A stretch of 64,000 nucleotides of DNA from Planctomycetota bacterium (GTDB taxonomy: Bacteria; Planctomycetota; Phycisphaerae; Sedimentisphaerales; Anaerohalosphaeraceae): assembly GCA_019456225.1 (NCBI GenBank), contig VRUI01000002.1:1-64000 (forward strand), given 5' to 3'. The position numbers and the translations under genes are program-made. This document shows positions 1 to 8,241 of the stretch, piece by piece (within the stretch, counting starts at the first letter, position 1; each line of letters opens with the position of its first letter). The notes beneath the pieces were generated by a model. That model had not been told where the DNA came from. It was given only the letters and a program-made list of their open reading frames with translations, and ran no database searches.

Positions 1-17
1 TTTTTTTCGCGTTTTCG

Positions 18-44
18 TTCAATTAATTTCAATTAATTTCAAAA
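18..44. repeat. 10-bp A/T-rich tandem iteration
   Basis: The unit TTCAATTAAT is repeated about two and a half times at the very left edge. It is non-coding and lies downstream of the minus-strand sugar transferase. It resembles the other short iterated tracts of the window but has a 10-bp rather than a 7-bp period. Confidence 0.5.
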
Positions 45-126
45 AATAACGCCCAAAACCATAGGTGGGAAATGTCCGGAATGTCTTTTATTGCCCGTAA
101 ATCAGCTCGCAGAATGCGATTCCAAA

Positions 127-176
127 ATTCGTAATTCGTAATTCGTAATTGATAATTAATGCCCGCAAAGCGGCAT
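127..176. repeat. Heptamer array (ATTCGTA) plus hairpin
   Basis: Five consecutive 7-bp units (three exact ATTCGTA, then ATTGATA and ATTAATG) occupy 127-161. They run into a small hairpin (GCCCGC-AAA-GCGGC) that ends two bases before the stop codon of the sugar transferase. Read on the minus strand, the hairpin follows the gene and could act as a weak terminator, but no long T tract follows. It belongs to the dispersed heptamer-array class described in the findings. Confidence 0.75.
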
Positions 177-177
177 T

Positions 178-789
178 TTACTCCTCTCCCCGCGTGTTTT
201 CGTCCTTAGAATAGCGTTTTTCGTAGATATCCCTTTTGCCCAAGATAGCCCCAAAAGTCCCCATAACAACCTTAAAATCCACTTTTAACCCCTCAGTCTC
301 GACATACCGTACGTCCAGCTCCAGTTTTTCTTCGATCGTAAGTCCTCCCCTGCCCGACACTTGCGCCAGCCCCGTCAGCCCAGGCCGAACCTCCAGCCGC
401 CGCCGCTGCCGCTCGTCCCACTCCGCCGCCTGCGCCATATACAACGGCCGCGGCCCAATAAACGCCATATCCCCCGTAAGCATATTAAAAAGCTGAGGAA
501 GCTCATCAACCGAATACTCACGCAAAAACCGTCCTATTGACGTAATACGGGGGTCTTTTCCGGATTTCGGGCTTGCCCCGAAGGGGTCCGCATCGGTCCG
601 CATCGTCCGGAACTTATACATCGTAAACCCTTTGCCGCCCCTGCCGGCGCGTTCCTGCGCAAAAAACGCCGGCCCCTTGCTGGATACCCTTATTATTAGC
701 GCAATAACGAGGATAATCGGCCCGGCAACCAGCAAGCCGGCAACTGCCAAACAAAAATCAACACCCCTTTTTAAGGCCTGATAAAACAA
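178..789 (-). CDS. Bacterial sugar transferase (PglC/WcaJ-type phosphoglycosyl transferase)
   Basis: Likely transfers a sugar-1-phosphate from a nucleotide sugar to undecaprenyl phosphate, starting a lipid-linked glycan at the inner membrane. At 203 aa it is the minimal monotopic form. An N-terminal hydrophobic helix (about residues 11-33) is followed by the family signatures KFRTM, the DE dyad in SVDELPQL, GPRPL and PGLTGLAQVSGRG. The start is TTG, chosen because AAAGGA lies 7 bases upstream. The gene is divergent from the ATP-grasp gene. The family assignment is firm; the sugar is unknown. A WecA/TagO-like initiator lies 1.3 kb away, so two initiating routes may coexist. Confidence 0.93.
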   Translation of the reverse strand: MFYQALKRGVDFCLAVAGLLVAGPIILVIALIIRVSSKGPAFFAQERAGRGGKGFTMYKFRTMRTDADPFGASPKSGKDPRITSIGRFLREYSVDELPQLFNMLTGDMAFIGPRPLYMAQAAEWDERQRRRLEVRPGLTGLAQVSGRGGLTIEEKLELDVRYVETEGLKVDFKVVMGTFGAILGKRDIYEKRYSKDENTRGEE

Positions 790-976
790 AAATATATCCT
801 TTCTTTAGGACGACTACTTTTAACGCAAATCCCTTATTTGCAGAAGTTTACCGCATTTTATGCCGATTGTCAAGGTATAGAAACCTGAAACTTCGACGGC
901 TGGACAAGGCCCAGCGTTTATGTTATTATAACAGGTAATTAACAAGGCTTTGCAACTATCTTTAATCGGATTTCGA

Positions 977-1963
977 ATGATCAAACTACCATTTAAAGGC
1001 AAAAAACTCAACATTATGTTCACCTGCATCGGTCGGCGCGTGTCTTTGCTAAACAGCTTCGCCAAGAGCGCACGTCAGCTGAAACTCAACTCACATTTCA
1101 TCGGCACCGATACGGATAAACTAAGCCCGGCACTTCAGCTCTGCGAAAAGCAGTTTATCGTAAAGCCTGTCAGCCACAGGGATTACCTCAAGGAACTGCT
1201 GGCGATAGTCAAAAACGAAAAGGTCAAACTGATAGTCCCCACCGTCGATCTTGATCTTAAGATCCTTGCCGTCAACAAAGCTAAATTCGAAAAACTCGGC
1301 TGCTTCGTTTTGATCTCAAAACCTAAAGTGATCGACATCTGCCAGGACAAGAGAGAGACTTTTAAATTCCTCTCCGCTGCCGGATTCGACACGCCCTACA
1401 CCTGGTCGAGCCAAAGCGCACTTCGTAAAAAGGATCTGCGATACCCGTGCTTTCTCAAACCGTGGGACGGTTATGCGAGCAGGGGAAGCGCTATCGTAAG
1501 GAACCGCATGGAGCTTTCATTCTATGCCAAGACTGTGCCAAGCTGTATTGTACAGGAATATGCCAGCGGCCCAGAGTTCACTTGCGATGTGTTCGTTGAC
1601 TTTGACGGCAGGGTGCAGTGTGTGGTTCCCCGCAAACGGCTTGAGGTGCGAAGCGGTGAGGTGAGCAAGGCAACGATCGTTAAGGATCCTAAGACCATGG
1701 AGACGGCAGCAAAAGCGGTTGAAGCACTTTCGGCAGGGCCGGGAGTTATTACCGTTCAGATGATCAAGAATGACAATGGCAAACTAAGTATCATCGAGAT
1801 CAACCCGAGGTTTGGCGGCGGTGTGCCGCTTTCAATACAAGCCGGTGCGAATTTTCCGAAGTGGATCCTGCAGCAGCTTATCGGCATTAAACCCAGAATC
1901 AAGATGGACGGTTTTGTCGATGGACTGACGATGCTTCGTTACGACAGCGAGGTATGGTATTGA
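977..1963 (+). CDS. ATP-grasp domain protein (carbamoyl-phosphate synthase L-chain-like)
   Basis: Probable ATP-dependent carboxylate-amine/thiol ligase, about 328 aa. The N-terminal Rossmann-like pre-ATP-grasp part begins with NIMFTCIGRRVSLLNSF. The ATP-grasp core follows, with a lysine in PCFLKPWDG, a G-rich loop (YASRGSAIV), the metal-binding IIEINPRFGGG near the C-terminus, and an acidic tail. The track of open codons extends to a TTG at 950, but the first ATG (977) leaves a normal short lead before strand beta-1, so it is preferred; neither start has a strong Shine-Dalgarno. Similar proteins often sit in surface-glycan loci and modify sugars or lipids with amino acids. The substrate cannot be read from the sequence. 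Confidence 0.82.
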   Translation: MIKLPFKGKKLNIMFTCIGRRVSLLNSFAKSARQLKLNSHFIGTDTDKLSPALQLCEKQFIVKPVSHRDYLKELLAIVKNEKVKLIVPTVDLDLKILAVNKAKFEKLGCFVLISKPKVIDICQDKRETFKFLSAAGFDTPYTWSSQSALRKKDLRYPCFLKPWDGYASRGSAIVRNRMELSFYAKTVPSCIVQEYASGPEFTCDVFVDFDGRVQCVVPRKRLEVRSGEVSKATIVKDPKTMETAAKAVEALSAGPGVITVQMIKNDNGKLSIIEINPRFGGGVPLSIQAGANFPKWILQQLIGIKPRIKMDGFVDGLTMLRYDSEVWY

Positions 1964-1991
1964 ATCTTCGCAACTCTTGAGTCTTGATTTA

Positions 1992-2031
1992 CCATGAAGG
2001 CCATGAAGATATGACATGAAGATCGTGAAGG
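1992..2031. repeat. 9-bp CATGAAG iteration
   Basis: Four degenerate copies of C(A/G)TGAAG-NN occur in the gap between the ATP-grasp gene and the WecA/TagO-like gene, with one short slip. Non-coding; similar in style to the other iterated tracts but with a roughly 9-bp period. Confidence 0.55.
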
Positions 2032-2084
2032 AAAAATAATTAAGAGTGAAAGACAGCAGTTTATAAAGTGACAGGTTTTTACTT

Positions 2085-3242
2085 ATGGTATTTGACAAAA
2101 TAATTGGTGACCATAGACCGGTGAGATGGGTGGTGCAATTCTGGCCTGTGATCGCTGCGGCTTTTGTCAGTTCGCTTGCGGCGACGTGGCTTTGTAAGAA
2201 GGTCGCGATCAAGCTTGGAATTGTTGACACGCCCGACAATCTTGTCAAGACTCACAAGGAACCGGTTGCCTATCTTGGCGGGATCGGGATTCTTTTCGGG
2301 CTTGGAGCTGGAGTTATGGCGGGGCTATACGGCTTACAGGGCGAGGAATTTTTCCCGACATCTTTCAGGTGGCTGCTTGGGATACTTGCCGGCGGAACGA
2401 TAGCCTGCTTTATTGGTGTTATCGATGACATTTTTGATATCAAACCGATTCAGAAGATCGGCGGTCAGGTGGTTGCGGCGTTCGCTTTGATACTTGCCGG
2501 GGTACTGCCGGACTTTGTTGCTGTGGCTGACTTTTTTAATATAGAAGTCACCTGGAATATCAATCTGATCCTTGGAATTCCTTTTGTGGTTGTTGTTGTT
2601 GTTGGCGCAACGAATTCCCTGAACTTATTAGACGGGCTGGACGGTTTGTGCGCAGGAGTTACGGCGATAATCGGAATAGCTATGCTGCTTCTTTCGGTGC
2701 ATCTTGCGACGTGGGATTCAAGTGAGTTCGGAGACCCGGTCAGGACGATCATATGCCTGGGTCTGATAGGCGGAGTGTTTGGGTTTTTGCCGTTTAACCG
2801 GCATCCGGCGAAGATCTTTATGGGAGATGCCGGGAGTATGCTGCTTGGGTTTATGGTGGCAGCACTCTTTATACTTTTCGCAAACCAGGGTCCGCGATGG
2901 CTGATGGCTTCGATCATTGTATTTGGACTTCCGATACTGGATACGGCGACGGCACTGGTTAGAAGAGCGATCAATAAGAAACCTCTGTTCGTTTCGGACA
3001 GGGGGCATATTTACGACCAGATGATCGATCGGGGGATACCGCTGAAGAAGACGGTTGAGATTTGTTACGGACTTACGGGGCTATACGCAATAATCGGACT
3101 GATAACGAGCCAGATAAAGGGAAGGTATACGCCGATAGTCATGGTCGTAGTGTTTACAATATCGGCGCTGGTGATCTGGAAGAAGGGATTCCTGGAGATG
3201 GAGGGACTGCGGGGGGCGAGGAAGGGAACTGGTGACAAGTAG
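2085..3242 (+). CDS. Undecaprenyl-phosphate sugar-1-phosphate transferase, WecA/TagO family (GT4-type MraY-like)
   Basis: Polytopic membrane enzyme (385 aa, about ten hydrophobic segments) expected to move GlcNAc-1-P or a related sugar-1-P onto undecaprenyl phosphate. Family motifs are visible: the Asp pair in VIDDIFDIKP, NLLDGLDGLCAG, and the cytoplasmic loop NRHPAKIFMGDAGSMLLGF that binds metal and nucleotide. The start is ATG with only a weak upstream purine stretch. It lies next to surface-glycan genes, which fits initiation of a lipid-linked polysaccharide. The TagO/WecA group is secure; the exact donor sugar is not. Confidence 0.92.
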   Translation: MVFDKIIGDHRPVRWVVQFWPVIAAAFVSSLAATWLCKKVAIKLGIVDTPDNLVKTHKEPVAYLGGIGILFGLGAGVMAGLYGLQGEEFFPTSFRWLLGILAGGTIACFIGVIDDIFDIKPIQKIGGQVVAAFALILAGVLPDFVAVADFFNIEVTWNINLILGIPFVVVVVVGATNSLNLLDGLDGLCAGVTAIIGIAMLLLSVHLATWDSSEFGDPVRTIICLGLIGGVFGFLPFNRHPAKIFMGDAGSMLLGFMVAALFILFANQGPRWLMASIIVFGLPILDTATALVRRAINKKPLFVSDRGHIYDQMIDRGIPLKKTVEICYGLTGLYAIIGLITSQIKGRYTPIVMVVVFTISALVIWKKGFLEMEGLRGARKGTGDK

Positions 3243-3293
3243 GAACTGCGTAGTGACAAGTGCGAAAGTGCGAAAGTGTGAAAGGTGTGAAAG
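3242..3293. repeat. Short iterated tract (GTGCGAAA / GTGTGAAA)
   Basis: Right after the previous stop codon comes GGAACTGCGTAGTGACAAG, then 8-9 bp iterations GTGCGAAA, GTGCGAAA, GTGTGAAAG, GTGTGAAAG. The first block recurs near 9999 and the GTGCGAAAG unit recurs inverted near 41675-41688, so this is a dispersed element rather than a local duplication. Confidence 0.65.
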
Positions 3294-3294
3294 T

Positions 3295-3687
3295 TTAGTT
3301 TGCGGCTTGGAGGCGGTATTTATGCTGTCTTTGGTAATCGGCTATCTGGCTTTCGTACTCGCGGCAGGTTAGCGAAAAGAAGTAAAGATATGTTTCCATG
3401 TCCCTGCTGAAAAGCAGTTTTCCTTTTAAGGCTTCAAAGCGGTAGATCGGTTCTGCATTGTTCAATATCCCAATATCCGGCTCTGCATCGGGAGAAACCT
3501 GTCGCACCGCATCGGCAGCGGCGGTATATATTTCCAGCGAAGCGGCGCCGCTTAAATACAATGCGATATCAATATCACTGCCTGGATTTACGCAGCCGTC
3601 TTTTGCCGAACCGTGAAGAAATGCAAAGATAACACCGGGACAAGCAGATTGCAAAGCATTCGATAGTTTGTCCGTGTCAAATTTCAT
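3295..3687 (-). CDS. mntA: MntA-type minimal nucleotidyltransferase (antitoxin of HEPN/MNT pair)
   Basis: About 130 aa, with the nucleotidyltransferase signature GSX10DXD visible as GSAKDGC...SDIDIAL near residues 25-43. In characterised HEPN/MNT systems this enzyme AMPylates and neutralises the HEPN toxin. It overlaps the upstream hepT-like gene by four bases (ATGA), so the two are co-translated in toxin-then-antitoxin order. The family call is firm; function as an antitoxin is inferred from the pairing. Confidence 0.88.
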   Translation of the reverse strand: MKFDTDKLSNALQSACPGVIFAFLHGSAKDGCVNPGSDIDIALYLSGAASLEIYTAAADAVRQVSPDAEPDIGILNNAEPIYRFEALKGKLLFSRDMETYLYFFSLTCREYESQIADYQRQHKYRLQAAN

Positions 3688-4091
3688 AGCTTATCGATCT
3701 CGTTTCTGAATTGCCTGAAGTTTTCCATTTTGTTTTCAAGAATATCATATAATATCGCCGGATCGATTTCTTCATATTGTTGAACGATCAAGTTTCGGAA
3801 CTTTACCATATCACTGTAAGGCTGAACCGACTTTAATACATTTAATTCGACAAGCCGGTCAATGGCCTCTGCCGAAGTGGCTGTCGGGCCGGCGTTTTCA
3901 AGGGCGATTATTCTCTCGGCGACATCAATGACAATTTCCACCATAACCTGCAAAGCCCGCTCTGTCATCGACCGCAAAATCCAGCTATCCTTGAATGTAT
4001 CGAAGTCAATATCTTTTGTATGGTTATTAAGCTGCAGCAGTTGCTTGTCAAGCAGAGCAAATTTTCTTTGTATCACACCATTATATTTCAT
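3684..4091 (-). CDS. hepT: HepT-like HEPN-domain protein (DUF86), catalytic His replaced
   Basis: All-alpha HEPN protein of about 135 aa, expected to be an RNase toxin paired with the downstream MntA-like protein (4-bp overlap). The family active site RX4HXY is recognisable as RNLIVQQY, with Gln where the catalytic His is expected, so the protein may be inactive or altered. The ATG at 4091 is preferred over an upstream TTG (4109) because AGAAGGA precedes it at proper spacing. The assignment rests on length, helical character, the degenerate motif and the neighbour. Confidence 0.82.
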   Translation of the reverse strand: MKYNGVIQRKFALLDKQLLQLNNHTKDIDFDTFKDSWILRSMTERALQVMVEIVIDVAERIIALENAGPTATSAEAIDRLVELNVLKSVQPYSDMVKFRNLIVQQYEEIDPAILYDILENKMENFRQFRNEIDKL

Positions 4092-4201
4092 GCCATTTCC
4101 TTCTAACAATTAAACATATTCGGATGTGCTTTTCAAGGACAATTTATGATTAGTCAGCATTAATCAGTCAAAAATTGCTGATCAGTTGGAAAAAGTGTCA
4201 T

Positions 4202-4219
4202 AAAATGGGTTCGTTTGGT
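4202..4219. repeat. 18-bp direct repeat, copy 1
   Basis: AAAATGGGTTCGTTTGGT, identical to 6237-6254. The two copies bracket the UPF0158 and SEC-C genes. In this copy the repeat lies just beyond the stop codon of the UPF0158 gene. Confidence 0.85.
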
Positions 4220-4235
4220 GAATTTTAGTGTTCGG

Positions 4236-4703
4236 TTAATCTTCTATGTAGTCTATATTGTTATCGTCGCACCACTGAACCGCCTGCTGCTTGTACTCGC
4301 CGGCTCTAAAGTCAAACCACTTTTGCTGAATGCCCAACCTGTACAGATGATCTTTGAATCTCCTGAATGCCCCGCTTCCGTTGATGCTTATAGCCAGGGT
4401 TTCGGCAATATCATCATCGGCTAAAGAACGTATAAAGTGCTCCATCATATGGTATTCATCTATTTCAAAGCTGTCTGGCAGTTGGAGATAATCCTTGCTT
4501 TCATCGACTATTATTTCTTTTGCGATTGCAATGCTTTCGGCCTGCCATTGGGGATAGTTCTCAAAGCCGCTGTCGTCTTCTGCCGCAGAAATATCATCCT
4601 CTGTTAATGCAACTACTTTACCAGTTTTTAGATTTACATAAGCGGAACTTGCTAAATTTGCAAATTCCAACGCTTCAAGTATATCACTAAGTTTAACTTT
4701 CAT
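4236..4703 (-). CDS. UPF0158 family protein
   Basis: A 155-aa acidic protein matching the UPF0158 pattern: N-terminal LSDILEALEFA, a central acidic stretch with EIDEYHMMEHF, and a C-terminal GAFRRFKDHL...WFDFR. No function is established for the family. The ATG at 4703 is chosen because GGAG lies 7 bases upstream; an earlier ATG at 4715 would place the GGAG inside the coding sequence. It lies downstream of the SEC-C gene in the same orientation with a short gap and may be co-transcribed. Confidence 0.8.
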   Translation of the reverse strand: MKVKLSDILEALEFANLASSAYVNLKTGKVVALTEDDISAAEDDSGFENYPQWQAESIAIAKEIIVDESKDYLQLPDSFEIDEYHMMEHFIRSLADDDIAETLAISINGSGAFRRFKDHLYRLGIQQKWFDFRAGEYKQQAVQWCDDNNIDYIED

Positions 4704-4757
4704 ACGCAACTCCATTAGAAAATTAGAAGCCGGTTATTCAACACTTTTTTTATTATG

Positions 4758-6086
4758 TCAATCGCTCGCCCCACAGCATTTTTTGTATTTTTTGCCGCTG
4801 TCGCATGGGCAGGGTTCATTCCTGCCGACCTTGTTACTCGGCTGCAATTTTGAAACAAAGACTGGAGGATCGTATTCTTTTATCTCAAATTGACCTTGCC
4901 TGTGATTATCAGTTTCTCTCAGGTCTTCATTGATTTCAGCAATCCTCTTCTGGGCAATCATCTGATCAACCTTATCTCTAAAGCCCTGGCTCATCTCTCC
5001 GAAATTGCTCATCTTGCGAAATTTCATTTCGTAATCGTCGGCAACCTGCTGTCTCCATTCGGCGGCCTGGGGTAGGTCGATTCCGTGGATTTGGGCAATC
5101 GCGAGAAGCTCTTCCCTGAAGCTTCCGATCTGGCATGCTTCGGGCTCATCGATAAACGGAGTACACAAGTCAATAGCTTTTTCTGAAAGCTGATCGCAAA
5201 TCGCGAAACACAAACTGTAATAAACATCCTCATCGTAACAGTCTTTTTGCCTGAGCAATTCAATTATCGCCTGCTCGGATTCCGGAGTTTTGATATAGCT
5301 GAGAATGTCCACTACAGTCATTTGATAACTCCAGGACTGCTGAGGGAATTGTTCTTTAAAAACTGTAATAACTTCAGTTGATCCAATAAGGCTTAGCGGA
5401 GCTATACACCAATCGCTAGCATTAGAATCGTCGTCTGTTAACATGTCGCAAATAAGAGGGACGGCCCGGTTTATTTTTCTTGCGCCGGCAAGTGCGACGA
5501 GAAAGACTTCCAGGTATCGATCATGGCCGGATTCCGATTTCAGCAAATCGCATATTTTATCGTCATCAGGAAACGAGTGCGGCGTAAGAGCCTCAATGAT
5601 CGCATCGACGTAATAGGGTAAATAGGACTCGTAGTCTTTGTCGCACTGAGCGGCATACTCGTTGAACCTGTCCCATAGCTGATACGGCGAATGATTTTTA
5701 AATTCCAGGCGGCTATCGGCACTCCTCCAATTCAGATGATCACAGGATATTAGATCGATGGATTTTAACCTGGCGATATTTTTTTCCAGCCATGACAAAT
5801 TCGCATTGCAAAGCAAATTGGCAGTGTGCATCTCGATTAATTCGTCATCGGTGTTCTGTAATATTTGAACAAGTCTTTCAGCGGAAACGTCATCTATATA
5901 CTGCTCACGGCAATGATATAAAAGATGGAGTTCTTTGGCATCATTGCATTTTTCAAAAGCATCCAAAGCCATCGGAAGAATCTCGGGGTCTTTGATGCTG
6001 CCCCTACTGATATAATTCATAATCTTCTCACGAACAAGCTTGTCAGGGTGAGAGATAAAAGATTTCAGTTTATCGATACTTAACAT
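4758..6086 (-). CDS. HEAT-like repeat protein with C-terminal SEC-C zinc motif
   Basis: 442 aa. The N-terminal and central parts are a series of helical hairpins resembling HEAT repeats (for example around residues 5-60 and 190-300). The extreme C-terminus carries a SEC-C zinc-binding motif of the form CPCxSGKKYKKCC preceded by VGRNEP. SEC-C motifs occur at the tail of SecA and of many accessory proteins, where they bind Zn and protein or RNA partners. AAAGGAA lies upstream of the ATG. No enzymatic domain is visible and the role is unknown. Confidence 0.8.
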   Translation of the reverse strand: MLSIDKLKSFISHPDKLVREKIMNYISRGSIKDPEILPMALDAFEKCNDAKELHLLYHCREQYIDDVSAERLVQILQNTDDELIEMHTANLLCNANLSWLEKNIARLKSIDLISCDHLNWRSADSRLEFKNHSPYQLWDRFNEYAAQCDKDYESYLPYYVDAIIEALTPHSFPDDDKICDLLKSESGHDRYLEVFLVALAGARKINRAVPLICDMLTDDDSNASDWCIAPLSLIGSTEVITVFKEQFPQQSWSYQMTVVDILSYIKTPESEQAIIELLRQKDCYDEDVYYSLCFAICDQLSEKAIDLCTPFIDEPEACQIGSFREELLAIAQIHGIDLPQAAEWRQQVADDYEMKFRKMSNFGEMSQGFRDKVDQMIAQKRIAEINEDLRETDNHRQGQFEIKEYDPPVFVSKLQPSNKVGRNEPCPCDSGKKYKKCCGASD

Positions 6087-6236
6087 TTCGGTTCCTTTAT
6101 ACCAACTCGCTTATTGCATTTTTACGACTAAGATTCTTTAAAATAAAGGCCTAAAGCACGGAAATCAAGTTTAAAAGCGTGAAAATAGTTAAAAGTTGTG
6201 CTAAAACGCCAGCGACACATCCGGCCTGTCGGATCA

Positions 6237-6254
6237 AAAATGGGTTCGTTTGGT
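6237..6254. repeat. 18-bp direct repeat, copy 2
   Basis: Identical to 4202-4219 and in the same orientation, upstream of the SEC-C gene. See finding on the bracketed gene pair. Confidence 0.85.
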
Positions 6255-6289
6255 AATTTTGGGTTCTTGTGGGCATTGCTGCGGCATTA

Positions 6290-7078
6290 TTAGATATCTG
6301 GCGGCTCTGAGTTGTAGTTTGCTGCTGGTTGCCTTTGCAGGGTTTGCAGTTGGCGAAGGTTTTTGAACATGCTCCTTTCGATAGCCGTTTCATACCTGCT
6401 GAGGCGACAAAGCAGACCACCGCCCTGCATGTCATTAGCAACCGCCCTGCCGAGCGGCAATGACTGAACCTCCTGACGACAATCTGCTGGGTTATGGATT
6501 TCGGCTGTTCTTACCGACTCACCTTGATCGATCACAGTAGAAATCCCTTCCCCGCCAGAGACGGGAGTGATTTGCGGAGACTGCGGTTTTTTGAAATCCC
6601 CGAAAGATTCGGTCCATGAAGGATAACCCGGCTCCGTGGGCCATTTGTTTTGAGCGTACAGCTGGCCGTCTTCAGTTCTTAGCCAGGCCTGCATGGCCTC
6701 ATTAAAAGAACCGAAACGATTTTGCGGTGGAGCTGCTTTTGCTTTCGCAAATTTCCTTCTATCACCTTCAAGCGGTTGACGAATAAAGTCATAGAGTTGA
6801 ACTTCGATAGTGCCGATGCGACGGAGCCGCCAGGCCGCGTGGACGATGCGGTCAACGAGAAGGGTTTCCATAGGACCGACGGGTTCGAACTGGGCGATCA
6901 TGTCGTTACGGAAGTCATTGTATTCGGCGGGATCTTCGCCATCGATGACAGGCCTGACCGAGCACAGACCATGGACGGTGGCATTTTTCGAGGAGGTAGA
7001 TTTACCGGCGGCGGTTTTTGGGCCTGCGGATTTTTGAGCGTTAAGCCTGTTAGCCCGGAGTTGTTTGTCACTAATCAT
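6290..7078 (-). CDS. Hypothetical protein (SAGPKT...NAxxHG family)
   Basis: 262 aa, function unknown. The N-terminus has RANRLNAQKSAGPKTAAGK followed by SSKNATVHGL, and the C-terminus has LSRYETAIERSMFKNLRQLQ. I recognise this pattern from hypothetical proteins of Planctomycetota and Acidobacteriota, often near mobile or repeat-rich DNA. It is basic at the N-terminus, helical at both ends, with a low-complexity Pro/Ser-rich middle. No membrane segment or signal peptide. ATG start; the gene faces a long repeat-rich gap upstream. Confidence 0.7.
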   Translation of the reverse strand: MISDKQLRANRLNAQKSAGPKTAAGKSTSSKNATVHGLCSVRPVIDGEDPAEYNDFRNDMIAQFEPVGPMETLLVDRIVHAAWRLRRIGTIEVQLYDFIRQPLEGDRRKFAKAKAAPPQNRFGSFNEAMQAWLRTEDGQLYAQNKWPTEPGYPSWTESFGDFKKPQSPQITPVSGGEGISTVIDQGESVRTAEIHNPADCRQEVQSLPLGRAVANDMQGGGLLCRLSRYETAIERSMFKNLRQLQTLQRQPAANYNSEPPDI

Positions 7079-7886
7079 TTTTTTTCCCTTTCAAATAAAA
7101 TTATTGTTATAAGGGCAAAATTAAACGCCATAAAAAAACTGTCAAGAGGTGAAAATTGGGGAAAATTATAAATTTACGAAATGAGACGGATTGATACTGT
7201 ATGGGACGGATTGGACTGTGAAAATGTTTTTGACAGGATTTACAAGATAAGACAGGATGAAAAGTTTTTTTGCAAATCAGCATTCACTTAAATTTGGTAG
7301 CTTGTTTTATTATTTGTGAGGTTATTTTGCCACAGAGGAAAAACGAGGAAAAACGAGGAAAAAAGAGAAAAGCACAAGCTAAAAACAAAAACTTGAACCA
7401 CCCGTCACTACTGCCGGGCTTCGCTCCCTTCGGGATTTCACGGATTTAAAGGATTAAAAACTAAAAACTTTTGCCCTCAGCCAAAGGCTGACTTCGCTTT
7501 GCTCAGCAGCACAGAGAACCACAGAGCTGCATAACCGCAACCAAAAGATGGTTAAAAACTAAAAGCTTAACCACGAACCCCGATGTACATCGGGGCTAAT
7601 AAACACCAATTAAAAGACACGCATAAAAAACAAGGAATTACAAGATTGTATTACAAAGAAAAGATTTAACCGCAGATGAGTGTGGATTTATCAGCCAGAG
7701 GCTGACTTCGTTTTACTCAACCATAGATAATTACTGCCTGGTGTGAAGGTATGAACCCCGACCCCGAACAATAAAACCATCAGGGCAGGTTGCCGGGACG
7801 CAAGCGGGTTAAATTTTAAAAAGATTATCGCATGAAAAACAGCGACCTTCTATTGGGTCCACCGTTTTTTTATTTTGTAATAATCT
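7079..7886. other. Gene-free mosaic of iterated short repeats and hairpins
   Basis: No credible gene. Contents in order: TTTTTGACAGGAT-type iterations (about 7226-7260); three GAGGAAAAAC units (about 7326-7357); a hairpin CCGGGCTTCGCTCCCTTCGGG (7414-7434); TCAGCCAAAGGCTGA (7477-7491) followed by CTTCGCTTTGCTCA; two CCACAGAG-like units (about 7508-7526); a perfect palindrome with arm CCCCGATGT (7578-7595); and TCAGCCAGAGGCTGA (7691-7705) followed by CTTCGTTTTACTCA. The two CAGCC hairpins share loop position and right-hand tail, so they are copies of one element. Confidence 0.7.
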
Positions 7887-8122
7887 CTAACTAGTTTGTG
7901 TGAATTTCGTGATGAAGTCTACCGTTTTTCTTGCGGTTTTTTCGGTTACTCGCATGTGTGTTGGCAGGTTGACTACCTGGTCGCATGCTTTTTCGGCGAT
8001 GGGGCACTGGCCGAGTATGTAGTCATAAGCCTGAAGGGGGGCCTCGGCTGCGTGGAGGGGTGATTTGAACCAGTCGCCCAGTTCAATGCCGACGGAAGCA
8101 GCTTGGACAAGACCTTATTTTT
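7887..8122 (-). pseudogene. DegT/DnrJ/EryC1 aminotransferase 3'-end fragment, copy A
   Basis: Read on the minus strand this gives an open C-terminal piece (about 75 codons) containing GIELGDWFKSPLHAAEAPL, GQCPIAEKACDQVVNLPTHM and a TAG stop. It is nearly identical to the fragment at 10135-10510 and clearly homologous to the C-terminus of the complete DegT protein at 12196-13353. No start, no cofactor lysine, so it is a remnant. Together with copy B it forms a direct repeat of about 226 bp flanking the AbiE cassette. Confidence 0.88.
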
Positions 8123-8127
8123 TACAG

Positions 8128-8220
8128 AACTGTCACTTTTTGACATTTATCTGTAAATATTTCTGTTGATTTTGCCGACAAAGTCGTATATCTTCAAATA
8201 ACTGGCACTTTATGACAGTT
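8128..8220. repeat. Pair of related 18-bp sequences upstream of abiE
   Basis: AACTGTCACTTTTTGACA (8128-8145) and AACTGGCACTTTATGACA (8200-8217) are direct repeats. The first eight bases (AACTGTCA) are also the reverse complement of 8213-8220 (TGACAGTT). They lie immediately beyond degT copy A. Possible operator or part of the transferred unit; not tested. Confidence 0.6.
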
Positions 8221-8241
8221 ACGGTTAAATATGGAGTTTTA

